From positions 295,144 through 359,143 of the forward strand of contig JALHPO010000001.1 in the NCBI GenBank assembly GCA_022842445.1: a stretch of 64,000 nucleotides of DNA, in the 5' to 3' direction. The DNA is from Nitrospira sp. (lineage in GTDB: Bacteria > Nitrospirota > Nitrospiria > Nitrospirales > Nitrospiraceae). The notes under the pieces are model-generated. The model ran no database searches. It worked only from the letters and a program-made list of their open reading frames with translations, and had not been told where the DNA came from. Positions within the stretch are counted from its first letter, which is position 1. Every line of letters starts with the position of its first letter. Shown one piece after another: positions 24,503 to 36,400 of this stretch. The translations under genes were made by a program, and so were the position numbers.

Positions 24503-26215
24503 TCACCCCAAGAACGTCATCCGGTTGACTTCTTTCATCGTCGTCTCCCCCGCCAGAATCTTGGCGATGCCGGCATCGCGAAGACTCGTCATCCCGGCAT
24601 CGATGGCGGCCTGACGGATCTCGGACGGGGGCTTCTTCTCGAGGATGAGATCCTTGATCCGATCCGTGACAGGGAGAAACTCCGTGATGGCATGGCGCCC
24701 CCGAAAGCCAAGTCCATGGCAATCCACGCAGCCCTTTTCGCCATAGAGCACCCGATCCGCGAACAGTGCCGTGGCAAATCCGGACTGCTCACACGACGCT
24801 GGGCTGACTGAGATCGGGACTTTGCATGATTCGCAGAGTTTCCGCACAAGACGCTGAGCCATGATGCAGTTCAACGAGGAGACAAAGTTGTAGGGCTCAA
24901 TGCCCATATTGACGAATCGGCCGATGACGTCGAACGCGTTGTTGGCGTGTACGGTCGAAAAGACCAAGTGGCCCGTGAGGGCCGACTGGATGGCGATCTG
25001 CGCTGTCTCAGCGTCGCGGATTTCGCCCACCATGATCTTGTCCGGATCGTGACGCAAGATAGATCGAAGCCCGCGGGCGAAGGTAAACCCCTTCTTCTCA
25101 TTCACCGAAATCTGTACCACTCCCTTGAGCTGATACTCGACCGGGTCTTCGATGGTGATGACCTTATCTTCCTTCGTATTCACCTCATTGAGTGCCGCAT
25201 AGAGCGTCGTCGTCTTGCCGCTCCCGGTCGGTCCAGTCACGAGGACCATGCCATAGGACGCCGTGATCGCCCGTCGGAATCGTGCCAAATCTTCTTGTTT
25301 CAACCCCAAGGAATCCAGATGCAGTCCCTTGTGGCCGGAACTGAATTCTTCCTTCGCCAGGATGCGAACGACCACCGACTCTCCGTAGGCACTGGGAATG
25401 ATCGATACGCGGAAATCAATCGTGCGCGTGTCAATCCGCAGCTTGAAGCGTCCGTCCTGCGGCACTCGCCGCTCGGCGATATCCAACTCCGACATCACCT
25501 TGATGCGGGAGACCAGGGGATTGTGAAACCGGAGATCGAGCGGCTCCATCGCCGGATACAGGACGCCATCGATTCGGTACCGCACATCCGTCACACCATC
25601 GGCCGGTTCGATGTGGATGTCACTGGCCCGTTTCATGAGCGCATTCAATACAATGGTATCCACAAGCCTGACGATCGGGCTCTGATCCTGGCTGATCTTT
25701 TCGTGCGACAGGACTTCTTCGCCCTGCTCATTCTCGTGGATCAAAACAGGCCGGAACTCGTCGGTGACACGGGCAACTACTTGGCTGCTCCGTTCACTTT
25801 CCTTGAGCGCCTCGGCAATCGCGTCCCGAGGAGCCACGCAGAGCGACAGTTCTCGATCGAGCAATCGGTCAAGCAGGTCCAACGTCTTGAGGTCCGTCGG
25901 GTCCGACACCGCAATGGTCAGCATGCCGTCACGCTCCTCCAGCGGCACGAACCCATGCTGTCGCATCCAGTCCACCGGAATGGCGGGATACGCATCGAAT
26001 TCAACGCGATACCCATCGAGTGGACGATACGGCAAGCCCGCCCGTTCGGCGAGGACTTCGGCGAGACCGGATTCTGAGAGCAGCCCCTCGTCGACGATCA
26101 GACGGGCGAGGACTCGTGCAGACCCCTGGGCCTGTTGGTCGAGAGCGTCCGCCTGATCAAGTGTCACAACACCACGGCGACGCAGGATGGCAGTCAATGA
26201 TTCCATTGGAAACAT
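24503..26215 (-). CDS. GspE/PilB-type secretion ATPase
   Basis: 570 aa. N1 domain at about residues 1-150 (LTAILRRRGVVTLDQADAL, then GLPYRPLDGYRV). The ATPase core has Walker A GPTGSGKTTT (about residue 328), an Asp box (VITIEDPVEYQL), Walker B (DKIMVGEIRDAETAQIA) and a His box (TGHLVFSTVHANNA). The C-terminal zinc module has CESC and CVDC pairs, as in GspE and PilB. It powers pseudopilus or pilus assembly from the cytoplasmic face. No gene for the partner platform protein (GspF/PilC) or a prepilin peptidase is in the window. Confidence 0.94.
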   Translation of the reverse strand: MFPMESLTAILRRRGVVTLDQADALDQQAQGSARVLARLIVDEGLLSESGLAEVLAERAGLPYRPLDGYRVEFDAYPAIPVDWMRQHGFVPLEERDGMLTIAVSDPTDLKTLDLLDRLLDRELSLCVAPRDAIAEALKESERSSQVVARVTDEFRPVLIHENEQGEEVLSHEKISQDQSPIVRLVDTIVLNALMKRASDIHIEPADGVTDVRYRIDGVLYPAMEPLDLRFHNPLVSRIKVMSELDIAERRVPQDGRFKLRIDTRTIDFRVSIIPSAYGESVVVRILAKEEFSSGHKGLHLDSLGLKQEDLARFRRAITASYGMVLVTGPTGSGKTTTLYAALNEVNTKEDKVITIEDPVEYQLKGVVQISVNEKKGFTFARGLRSILRHDPDKIMVGEIRDAETAQIAIQSALTGHLVFSTVHANNAFDVIGRFVNMGIEPYNFVSSLNCIMAQRLVRKLCESCKVPISVSPASCEQSGFATALFADRVLYGEKGCVDCHGLGFRGRHAITEFLPVTDRIKDLILEKKPPSEIRQAAIDAGMTSLRDAGIAKILAGETTMKEVNRMTFLG

Positions 26216-26248
26216 CTGCTATTGGACTTTTCGTCTTCGATCACAACA

Positions 26249-27040
26249 TTATGGCAACCGGATTTCTTCTCCCACGTTCACGTGATTACCGACACGGCCA
26301 TTCACCGCCCGCAACGCATTCACAGTCGTGCGATATTTGCGGGCCAAGCTCCACCAGCTCTCACCCTGTTGCACGGTAACCCATACCGGCTTCGACTGCA
26401 CCGCTTCTTCCCGTAGGACATGAACCGCCGGGATCATTCGGCCTGTTATGTCCCGGGGCGATCCGGCAAACGGCGCGGACTGATTCATCGACGGGTCGCC
26501 CGTCTTCGCCTTGGCGACGGCATCGGTATGCCACGAGGTTGCGCCAGCCGGCGTGTGCGTGACGAACGCCATCGTGGACTTGACTGCAGCAAGTTCCTGA
26601 TTCAACGATGCCACTGCTTCTTGCAGTGCCGTAAATTGACGGTCTTTCACCTCCGAATGAACGGACGCTTGCGCGAACTGGTCACGCTCCGCCTTCATTG
26701 CAACGACTTCAGCATCCCGAGTCTGGATCATTCGCTTGGCTTCCAGCAGAGCCTGATGCGACTCACCGCTCTCCTGCCGCAGTTGCATCACCGTGGTCCG
26801 CAACTCGTGTAACTCCGCCTCTTGTTTCGCCGCAGCGATCCGGGTCGAGGCCATGTCGGCGCGGACAGCGGCAAGCTCCTGTTCTCGCTCCCGCATGGCC
26901 TGCGTCGCGCGACGTACCTCATCCGCCGCGCTTCTGACGGAGATATCGGGAGAGCCGGCACATCCTCCGGACTGGAGCATGAGACCGACGAGTAACAGAG
27001 ACAATCCCAATCGCCGCCCCTGGGTATCCATGCCTACCAT
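26249..27040 (-). CDS. Coiled-coil lipoprotein with C-terminal LysM
   Basis: 263 aa. Lipobox SGGC after a signal sequence, a long coiled coil at about residues 35-150 (VRRATQAMREREQELAAV...), a Ser/Pro/Thr linker, and a LysM domain at about 215-263 (VTVQQGESWWSLARKYRTTVNALRAVNG) that binds peptidoglycan. The start overlaps the pseudopilin stop by 7 bp. Within a secretion cluster it could play the role of a pilotin or wall anchor (compare FimV/TsaP); that role is inferred only from place and domains. Confidence 0.75.
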   Translation of the reverse strand: MVGMDTQGRRLGLSLLLVGLMLQSGGCAGSPDISVRSAADEVRRATQAMREREQELAAVRADMASTRIAAAKQEAELHELRTTVMQLRQESGESHQALLEAKRMIQTRDAEVVAMKAERDQFAQASVHSEVKDRQFTALQEAVASLNQELAAVKSTMAFVTHTPAGATSWHTDAVAKAKTGDPSMNQSAPFAGSPRDITGRMIPAVHVLREEAVQSKPVWVTVQQGESWWSLARKYRTTVNALRAVNGRVGNHVNVGEEIRLP

Positions 27041-27438
27041 TCGTTATAGGATTTACCGTCCGAGATCGACACAAGTGGACTCCCGCTGTGCACATCTGAG
27101 ATCCCACTTTCAGTGGAATCCGGGATTTCCTGCCACGTCTGGCTGGAACGAGTGATGGGATCGGCCGGCAGGGATCGGAGATATCCCGCAGCGACGAGAT
27201 CCGTCAACGCTTGAGGATACTTGCCTTGATCCGCGCGATATTGATCGATCACGTCTCGCAGAACAAAGAGTGCTTGCTTGAGCGCCCCCTCCCGAGATTT
27301 CTTGATGCTCAGCTCGTAGTTCGGCATGGCCAAGGTCGTCAAAATCCCCACGATGGTCACCGCAGTCATGAGTTCCAGCAAGGTGAAGCCGCCGGCATGC
27401 TTCATAAACCGGAGACCTGACAAGTCAGACATGCCCAT
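27034..27438 (-). CDS. GspG/PilA-like pseudopilin
   Basis: 134 aa. Prepilin signature GG-FTLLELMTAVTIVGIL with the cleavage Gly and Glu5 gives an N-methylated major-pseudopilin helix. The C-terminal part (QYRADQGKYPQALTDLVAAGYL...DPITRSSQTWQ) matches the GspG fold, which normally binds calcium. It lies 13 bp after the secretin stop. A prepilin peptidase must be supplied from elsewhere. The start is uncertain among 27438, 27432 and 27405, all before the cleavage site. Confidence 0.87.
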   Translation of the reverse strand: MGMSDLSGLRFMKHAGGFTLLELMTAVTIVGILTTLAMPNYELSIKKSREGALKQALFVLRDVIDQYRADQGKYPQALTDLVAAGYLRSLPADPITRSSQTWQEIPDSTESGISDVHSGSPLVSISDGKSYNEW

Positions 27439-27451
27439 ATATTCTTAACCC

Positions 27452-29827
27452 CTACTGCACATGGATCACGGCCCGTTCAGTGCGAGGCGGCGGCCCCGCC
27501 TCGCCTGGCACGGTCTCCATCGTCAACGTCGCGTCGCCTTTTGCTTTGGCCTGGAAGAACAGCATGGCGAGAACACTGTCCCCTGTGCCTCCCGTCCCCT
27601 GTCTCCGTACCGTGAGCATCAGCTGCCCGTCCGTGGCACGGGCGGAGATGGCTGCAGCACCCGGCCCCACACGCCGAAACTCAACCTGCGTGGGGTCGTA
27701 GGACACGGTCACCAACGACTCCTGCACGGTCTCAGATGCCGAGGTTGAAAGATCCACGCGAAACTCCTGCCCGACCGCAGCGGAAAGATCGGACGGGGTC
27801 AAGGTGAAGAGCCCGGGGCCGTGCGCGACAAGATCAGGTGACGGCGAAGAGCCCGAAGCTCCACTCGAAGCGCGTGGTGGACCAGTTTGCAGCGCGCTCG
27901 GCGCCGGAACAATCGGCAAAGGAACTTTTGTCTCAGCTGTGCCGACCGATCCAGACGGCGCTGCCGGCGGCCCACTCGAGCCGGTCATGGCAACGCCTGC
28001 CGGTGTCGTCTGTGAGACAGTCCGTGCGTGAGGTGGAAAGAGCTGCGTGGTGGCATAATTTTGATCGGTGCCAGACCAAAAAGCCTGATCCGCGATCGGC
28101 GGCGTGGTCAGACTGCGGACGACGCGTGGCGTAATGGTCAGGACCACCTCAGTTTCAACCCGATCCACCGTCGTCGCCGAGAGAAGCTCGCCCAGATAGG
28201 GAATATCCCCCAGCAACGGCACGCTCGACCGATTCTTCCGGTCTTCGCCCTGAATCAGCCCCGCGAGCACCACCGTCTCGTCATCTCTCATCATCAAGAA
28301 CGTCTCCGCCATGCGCGTCCCGAACTTGAACTGTTTGATCTCCGGGCTGGCTTGCAAAATGACCTGATCACCGAGCCTGGTCACTTCGATCTTCAGCTTC
28401 ATCGCAATTTCGTCCAATGCGTTGATCGATGGTTCCACCGTCAGCTTGACTCCCACATCCTTAAACTCGATTGAGGTGACGGTCGATGTGGTCGGAATGG
28501 CGCCGGTCGCCGCCTGCCCCGGTAATACATTGGTGGTCGATAAGAGAATCGGCTGCTTATCCCCTACATTGATCGAGGCGGATCGATTGTTGAGCACCCG
28601 CAGCTTGGGGGACGCGAGGGTCTTGGCATCGGACTGTTGCTTGAAGAAGTCGGTGAGCATGCTGGCCGGGATTGTGAACAGATAGCTCTGGGGGCTCAGC
28701 GCAGTCAGCTGCTCCAAGGTAAAGAGAGTCGGGGCAGTCGAAATTCCGCCGGTCCCGGTCGCGGGCCTGATGCCAAACCCGGCTTGCTTGGCAAAGTTGA
28801 TCCCATACTTCATGCTCTTCGTGCGATTGACCTCCAGCACTTCGACATCCAGCTCGACTTCAGGCTCCCGTCGATCGATGGCAAACAACAGCTTCTCCGT
28901 CAGCTGGAGCTTGGCCGGTTCATCGCGAACGACAATGGCATTGACCTTCTCATCGACATAGATCTTCTTGCTGTCCAACATCGTCCGAACCAGGTTGACG
29001 GCATCCTTCGCCTTGGCATTGGCCAAATAGAACGTCCGCATCAACAGATCCTGGTACTGAGCCTGCTTCTGCTTGTTATTCGGCAGGATCAGAATCGTAT
29101 CCGGCGCGACCTGTTGGGCGATCAGACCATTCGTGTTCAAGATCAGATGCAGGGCCTCATCGAATGGCAAGTCTTTGATGAAGATCGTGATGGGATCGTC
29201 GCGCACGTCCTTATCGAAGAGAACGTTCACACCGGCCGTCCGCGCTAGAATCTCGAACACCTCTTTCAGCTTGGCATTCTGGAAGCGAAGAGTGAGCGGC
29301 TCCTGGGATCCGCCGATCATTTTGGCCGCGCGCTGTTGCTTCGTCAGTTCGGTAATACGGTCGAGGGCGGTTGTTTGGGTGGGATCGAGTTCCACCGTCC
29401 GTTCAAATGCACTGAGCGCCTCCTCCATTCGGCCCAAATGTTGGAGCTTCTGCGCAGCCTGAAGCTGCGCTTGACTGTCTTTCAACCGAAGGACATCAGC
29501 CAAGGCTGCATGGTGTTCAGCTTTGCTCGGGTCAAGACCGAGCGCCAGTTTGAGCGCATGGAGAGCCTCCGGCAGATGACGCTCGTCTAACGCGCGCTTT
29601 CCTTGCGCGTAGTGACCGGCGGCAGCAGCGGACTTGGCTCGGTCGAGCTGACGCCGAATGTGCTCATCAAACGGCGCTTTCCGTTGCGCCTCTTGGTAGG
29701 CCGCCACCGCCTGATCCCACTGGCCTCCCTCCGCATACAGATTCGCTTGCCGCAACTCAGGCGATGCGCACCCGGCCAGGCAGCACAACAGCAGAACACC
29801 GGTGCGGACTGATCTGCACTGTTTCAT
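27452..29827 (-). CDS. Secretin (GspD/PilQ family) with TPR and cohesin-like domains
   Basis: 791 aa from ATG 29827, preceded by GGAG and opening a lipobox LAGC; the frame extends upstream without support. Domains in order: lipoprotein signal; TPR-like helices about residues 25-170; an STN/N0-type domain (NAKLKEVFEILARTAGVNVLFD) and secretin N domains (about 185-360); the secretin gate domain about 400-600, with VPLLGDIPYLGELL near its end; a Ser/Pro/Gly linker; and a C-terminal cohesin-like domain (FRVDLSTSASETVQESLVTVSYDPTQVEF). It forms the outer-membrane channel. The added TPR and cohesin parts are not in classical GspD and could recruit substrate or partners. Confidence 0.92.
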   Translation of the reverse strand: MKQCRSVRTGVLLLCCLAGCASPELRQANLYAEGGQWDQAVAAYQEAQRKAPFDEHIRRQLDRAKSAAAAGHYAQGKRALDERHLPEALHALKLALGLDPSKAEHHAALADVLRLKDSQAQLQAAQKLQHLGRMEEALSAFERTVELDPTQTTALDRITELTKQQRAAKMIGGSQEPLTLRFQNAKLKEVFEILARTAGVNVLFDKDVRDDPITIFIKDLPFDEALHLILNTNGLIAQQVAPDTILILPNNKQKQAQYQDLLMRTFYLANAKAKDAVNLVRTMLDSKKIYVDEKVNAIVVRDEPAKLQLTEKLLFAIDRREPEVELDVEVLEVNRTKSMKYGINFAKQAGFGIRPATGTGGISTAPTLFTLEQLTALSPQSYLFTIPASMLTDFFKQQSDAKTLASPKLRVLNNRSASINVGDKQPILLSTTNVLPGQAATGAIPTTSTVTSIEFKDVGVKLTVEPSINALDEIAMKLKIEVTRLGDQVILQASPEIKQFKFGTRMAETFLMMRDDETVVLAGLIQGEDRKNRSSVPLLGDIPYLGELLSATTVDRVETEVVLTITPRVVRSLTTPPIADQAFWSGTDQNYATTQLFPPHARTVSQTTPAGVAMTGSSGPPAAPSGSVGTAETKVPLPIVPAPSALQTGPPRASSGASGSSPSPDLVAHGPGLFTLTPSDLSAAVGQEFRVDLSTSASETVQESLVTVSYDPTQVEFRRVGPGAAAISARATDGQLMLTVRRQGTGGTGDSVLAMLFFQAKAKGDATLTMETVPGEAGPPPRTERAVIHVQ

Positions 29828-29993
29828 GGCGGGTCTCCAGAAATCGTGGGTGTGCTGGTGAGAAACAAACGGGATGAGGAACTCCTCAATCAGCGAGAAC
29901 GGCAACAGGCCGACGAAACCTACGACCTGCAGCCACCGCTTGTGCCAAGACCATCGCATCGGCACAGCATCGATCGCGCGACATATCGCGACC

Positions 29994-30362
29994 CTACGGT
30001 GCCGTCTCAAGCGACCGCACATACAGCACCAGCGCGTTGATATCTGATGCCGTCAGAATCGTGGCATAACCCCGCATCACTGTGCCTTTGCCGACCAATA
30101 CCGCCTGTTGAATCGTGTTGTCGGAGAGCGTCGCTGGGGTTGCCGTCTTAAAGTTAGTGGGAGCAGGCGTCATTCCTGTGGCCGCCGGTCCGTTGCCGCC
30201 TCCTTCCACGCCGTGGCAACCCGCGCAGTTTCCCAGATAAATGGCCCGGCCCTGCTCAAGCGGGCTCAGTTGCTGCGCTTGCGGCGTCGAGAGAAATGCG
30301 CTGCCAAACACCACAGTCCCCGCAACGACTACCGACAGGCTGATTTTGAGCGATGCATTCAT
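29994..30362 (-). CDS. Mono-heme cytochrome c
   Basis: 122 aa with CAAGGAG before ATG 30362. Signal peptide to about AQA (residue 29); heme motif CAGCH (about residues 46-50); GTVMRGY supplies the axial Met; YVRSLE at the end matches class I cytochromes. Periplasmic electron carrier. It lies between the giant Ig protein gene and the secretin gene on the same strand, 42 bp from the former. Electron partner unknown. Confidence 0.9.
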   Translation of the reverse strand: MNASLKISLSVVVAGTVVFGSAFLSTPQAQQLSPLEQGRAIYLGNCAGCHGVEGGGNGPAATGMTPAPTNFKTATPATLSDNTIQQAVLVGKGTVMRGYATILTASDINALVLYVRSLETAP

Positions 30363-30404
30363 GATGTAATCTCCTTGCGATCTCCCGTATGGTTTGCTGT
30401 GTGA

Positions 30405-33400
30405 TTACTGCGTCAAACTCACATTGGCTTGGCCCAGGAAGCGCACCGGCAATCCGTCCGCATCCACTGCCACCGCCTGGATCGGAATGCTTCCCGTGAT
30501 GTTGGCATTGGGGGATTGATAAACCGCTGTGATCTGGCCGCCCGTCGTCGTAAAGAGCCGGACGTTCGGATCAGCCGCACTGGCCGTCCCGCCGAGTATC
30601 GTACCGGCTGGCACAAGTTCTCCAGGAGTTCCGGAGGGCCCGTTCCAGGCATCCCCGATATTCATGGGAGTTCCGCCTCCACCCCCGCCTCCGCCAGGCG
30701 CAAAATTGAAGCCGGTATGATAATAGGACGCCACGCGGATTCCGATGCGGGTACCATTAGGCACCTGGTTACCGGACGCATCCTTCACCTGTGTGAACGT
30801 GATCGTCGACGACGTTGAACCGTTAGCAGCGATCGAGGTCGGATTGGCCGACCCGATTGCCGACGAAGGCCCGTCCAACCTCACCTGTCCACTTCCCAGG
30901 GAACCGACGGGTCTCGTATCCAGATCAATCGAGTAGGCCACAATCCCGGCTTGGGCGCTGGTGCTGAAGCCCAACGCGACGAGATCGGGCGGGGTATAGG
31001 TCACGACAATCTGCCCTCCGAACGTCTCAAAGAGCAGGAACCGGCCATCCACACTTGTGCCGACGCTTGGGCCGCTGATCGTGCCCCCGAAAGATCCCGT
31101 GAGAGTCGGATCAGCTGAGATCGCAACCCTGGTTCCGTTCGATACCGGCGTACCGTTCCTCGTCACGGTGATTGTCACCTGGCTCGTGGTCAAGCCGTTG
31201 GCGAACAGCGTCGGTGGGTTGATACTGAACGTCGCAGCCGTCGGCAGATTCGTCGTACCCGGCGCGATCGCCGTGGTGAAGCTGAAGGAGGTCAAGGCAA
31301 GCGGATTTCCCGCCACATCCTTCACGCCCTCCAACCGAACGACCATGCTCGCCCCTGCGAACAGGGGGACAGTGGGCGTGAGGGTCACCACCGTATTGTT
31401 CAGGCTCAAGGCAATGGTCGCCGGAATCACGGGAGTCGTAAAGAACCGGACGGTGGTCGGGTTGATCGTCACGGGATCTACCGGCTCACTGAACGTAATC
31501 GTCACGGGCTGCCCGGTGGTGGGAAAGTCGGTCGCGCCGGAGGCGGGCACCGTGTTCACGATAATTGGCACGACGTTATCGATCCCACCCGCCGTCGTAA
31601 ACGTCACCGTCGCAGGGATGACGCTGTTGCCAGCGGAATCCTTCACGCCGTTCGTAATGTCGACCAGGTACGTCGTCGTGGGCGCCAAGAACTGGTTCGG
31701 GATGAACGTCACAATCGAGTTCTTGCCCCGTCCTCCCTCTGCGAAGGTAAAACGGCCGGGAACAGGCGTGCCATTCGTCGTCACAGCAATGCTCGTGGCA
31801 TCGACCGTGGTACCGTTGATCGGTTCGCTGAACTCGATGCTGATGAAACTGTTCGTCGGCGCCGCGCCGGCTCCGTTGATCGGATTGGATTGCACCAGAG
31901 TCGGTGCCACTCCATCGGAGCTCAAGGCCAGCGAGAAGATACTGCTGGCCGCGGCACGCAGGGCCTGCCCGGAGACGCTCCGAATTCCAGCCGTGATGTT
32001 GACTGAGAGACTGGCGTTGATGGGATAGGGGGTGCCGGGCACGAAGGTCACGATCGTATCAGGTCCGCGGTCGCTGGCGCTGAAGGTAAAGGTCCCGGGG
32101 ATCGGCGTCCCTGTCCCGGTCAGCGTCACCGTGAAGGTGCCGCCGGAGCCGTTGCTGACCGTGCTGCGGTTGATTGGAAGACTGAACTTCGCGAAGATGC
32201 GCACATTTGTTCCCACATTCACTTGGCCGTTCGCCGGGGACATGACCAGCACCGTCGGCTGCGGCGAGGTAGCACCAGTCGAGCCATTGAGGCCAATGTT
32301 TGAACCCGTCCCCAAGCCACTGATGGTCACAGGGACTAGCAGGTTCCCCGCGCTATCCACCTTCGCCAACTGCATGGTGGAAGTCTTCGTTTCGCCTGCG
32401 GCAAGAAGGGGAGCCGTATAAGTGAAGTTTAGAACGCCTCCAGGAACTGTCGTGAACAGCTTGAAGCGGTTATCCGAAGCAACCGTCCCTCCGTTCAGCG
32501 TCCCAGGGAATGAACTGAGCGTGAACACCGGCTCTGTCGTCACGGCATAGGTCGCACCAGCCGGAACAGGTACAGACGCGCTAGCCAGCGTATCCGTCAC
32601 CGTGATCGAGACGTCGGAAACGCTCGTCCCATTCGCCAGGAGACTGGATGGATTGGCATCGACGATTCCGGTGCTCCCGCGCACCAGCGTGACATCGGCA
32701 CTCCCCAGCAACCCGATCGGGGCGCCGGCCGCATCGACGCTCCCGACTTGGACTTTACCGACACCTCCGCTGAAAAGGTCCGGGCGATTCGGCGATTGAT
32801 AGGTAAAGGCAATACTGCCGTTTAACACCGTGAACAGCCGGATGCGGGAATCTTGCGTGCTCGGCACCCCACCAATGATTGTCCCGCCATCCGACGAGCC
32901 GGTGATGAAGTTATGGAACACCCGGTCGGCCGTGACCCCGACCACCGTCCCGTTCGGGACCAGAATCCCGCTACGAACGATGTTGCTCACGGTGACCGTC
33001 GTCGAGGTCTGGCCATCGGCAAAGAGCTGCGTCGGAGTGGGAGTGACGACCGCGGCAGTAGGCAACGCCGTCAGATTGGTCCCAGGGTCAAGTGCTGTGC
33101 GGAAACTGCTCGAGAACGAAGAGATCTTGTTCCCTGCGGTGTCCTCCACCTGTGAGAGATTCACGCTAAAGAGTTGATTCGCCAAGAGCGGGAAATCCGA
33201 TGTAAAAGTGATCGTTCTGCGATCGGTGGAGACCGCAGCGATCCCTTGGACGATACCGGTGATCACGCCGAATGATGTGAGGCTGAAGGTGCCGCCTGCA
33301 TTGAGGTCTCTGACGATCACCGTCGCGGGATTGATCGGCTCACTCAACGTCACGGTCACCTGCGTTGAGCGAGAGACATTGGTCGCACCGGCCACTGGAG

Positions 33401-36400
33401 TCACGGCCGTCACCGTCGGAAGAGTGGTATCCGTCGCGGCCCCGGTGGTAAAGGTGCTGGTGAACGCGGTCACTGGATTGCCCGCGTAATCGGTCACACT
33501 GCTGGTCACCGTGACCGTATACAGCGTGTTCGGCGACAGCTGTGTAAGAACCGCCGGTTTCCAACGCACGATACGGTTGTTTTGTTCCAGAGTGAACGTG
33601 CCCGAGACCGGCACTCCGCCGGCACTGACGGTCACCGTTTGCGCATGAACGGAGGGCGCCGCCACCGGTTCGCTGAACTGCAGGACAACCTGGGCGTTAA
33701 GAGGCACCGCCGTGGTTACAACGGCCGGGCTCACCGCCACCACGTGAGGACTACTGGAATCGGCTACGCCGCTGCCGGTCGTGAAGCTCCCCAAGCCGAC
33801 CGCAACACCAGGACTCAGCAGCGCATTGCCGGCCAGATCCCGGATTGGATCGGATGGGGCGCTCGACACCGTGACCGTGTAGCTCGTATTGGGCAACAGC
33901 GGCGCTGCGGGCGTGAAGGTGAGCGACAAGAGGTCGGTGGCAATCGTGGTCGTTCCCGGCACAATGGAGAACGGCCCGCCATTCAGTTTGAATGTGCCTG
34001 AATACACCGACAAAGGATTGATCGGTTCACTGAACCGAACCGTCACACGGGCATTCAACGGCACGCCCGTCGCGCCGGATTGCGGGCTCACACTCAACAG
34101 ACTCGGCTGGAAATTGTCGATGCCCACACCGGTCTGGAATGAGGAGTTGAAGGGAGCGGTCAGCGGATTCCCAGCCGTATCGGTGATGCCGGTCCCAATC
34201 GACACGGCATAGGCCACGGTACTCCCCAGCAACTGGTCCGGGGTAAAGACCGCTTGTGTATTGATTCCACGCGGCCCGGTGACAACCTTGACCCGGCCAT
34301 TCACCGGCACACCGCCGGCCGTGACGCTGAAGGTCGCGGTGGTCACCGTTGTGGCATTGATCGGTTCATCAAACTCAGCGGTGATGACATTGTTCGTCCC
34401 GACAGAGAGCACGCCATTCGGTGGATTGATCTGGAGCACAGTCGGCATGACCACATCCGTCCCGGCCCCGGTCGAGAAGGTAGCACTGCTCAAGCTATTC
34501 AACAACAGGGGCTCGCCCGTGGTATTTCTGATCCCGCTGGTAATCGCCACCGTCACAGAGCTGCTGGCCGGCAAGGGCGCCGACGGCGTAAATGTCACGA
34601 GTGTGTTCGGTCCCCGTTCACTGGCACTCACAGTTCTGGTGCCGGCAATCGCCCCACCGCTGTTTACTGAGAAGGTGGCCGGCGAGACAGTCATCGGGTC
34701 CAGTGGCTGGCTGAACTTCGCCATGATGCGAGCGTTCGTCCCGACTCCCGCCTGACTGTTGGCCGGTGACACTGCGATGACCACTGGCTGCGGCGACAGG
34801 GAGCCGGCTGTCGCGTTGAGGGACAACTGCCCTGTTCCAAGCTGGAATGGGATCGCTTTCAAGATCGTGCCGCTGTCATCCACGGCCGCAGCCTGGAAGA
34901 CAGCCGTACCGGTGCCGGAAGCCAGGAAGGGCGACGTATAGGTGAACTCGATCGTGCCGTCAGGCAACGTCGTGAAGATCTTGAAGCGTGGATCGGATGC
35001 GGGAACCCCACCGTTGATCGTGCCGCCCGCCGACGGCAAGAAGACCGAATCCACGGTGACGGCGAGACGGGAGCCGACCGGCGAGGGCGCATTCGAACGT
35101 AACAGCGTCAAGATGACATCAGAAGTACTGGTGCCGTTGGCGCGGAGGGACGGCGCAGGGTTGGGATTGCCGGGATTAAAGAACGATGTCACGGTATCCC
35201 CGCGCACAAGGGTCACATTCACCGACCCGAGGAGGGGGCTTCCCACCCCAGAAGCGGCACGATTGACCGGTGTTCCGGCCGCATCGATTGGAGCGAGTTG
35301 AATAATTCCACTATCGTTTGCGGCTAATGGCCGATTCGGACTCACGTAGGTGAAGCTGAAGCCGCCGCCCGACGTCGTAAAGAGTTTGAATCTGGAATCC
35401 GTCGGGCTCGGCGTCCCGCCAAGGATCACCCCTCCTGCTGAGTCCCCACGAATCGCGGGATCGGCCGTCACGGCGATCGTCGTGCCATTCGGCACCAGCG
35501 TGCCACTCGGCAGAGCGACCCCAGACACGAGAATCGTCGTAGACTGGAGCCCATCCGCGAAGAGCGTGCTTGGATTCACCGCTACCGTCGCGGTACTCGG
35601 CAAGGCCGCCAGCGTCGTCCCCGCCGCAAACCCGGTGGTGAAACTTGTCGGGGATGAGATCGTGTTGGCCTTATTCCCTGCAAGATCCTCCACTCCGTTG
35701 AGCGTCAACGAATACAACTGATTCGCCATGAACGGCTGACTGGCAGCAAAGGTAATGGTCCGCCGATCCAGAGAGACCGTGACAGTACCAGGGACGGATG
35801 TGTTAAACCCAACGCCTTGAGCGCCAGGGCCTGAGAGGCTCAGGGTACTGACAAGCACAACCGTGGCCGGATTGATCGGTTCACTCATCGTGACCGACAC
35901 GGTGGTGAAGCGGGACTGATTCGTCGCGTTGTTGATCGGTGTCGCACTGACGACGGTCGGAACAGTCGTATCGGTGCCAGCTCCCGTCGTAAAGCTGCTG
36001 GTAAGACTCGCAGCCAGAGGGACACCCGCTAAGTCGGTCACGCTCGTCGAAACCGACACAGCATGGAGTTGATTGGGTGCGAACTGGATGAGATTCGCCG
36101 GTTTCCACCGCACCACGCGATTCTCTTGCTCGAAGGTAAAGGTACCCGGGATCGGCCCGCCGCTGCCGGACACGGTCACGGTGCCATTCGTCACGGTCGT
36201 GGGCGCCACGGGCCGCGAGAACTTCAACGTCACCGATGCATTAATCCCAATGTTCACGTCTCCGGCCTCAGGACTGGCAGTGACCGTCAAGGGTGATGGA
36301 TCAGCGGCCTGCACGCCGGTCTTGAACGACCCACTCGTGGTCCCCACCAACGTGTTGCCCGCGAGATCCGTGATGGTGCTGCCGATCGTCACCGAATGGG

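Noticed and set aside
24947..26077. 376-codon plus-strand frame opposite the GspE gene
   Set aside because: Antisense of a clear ATPase; no start signal or recognisable fold.
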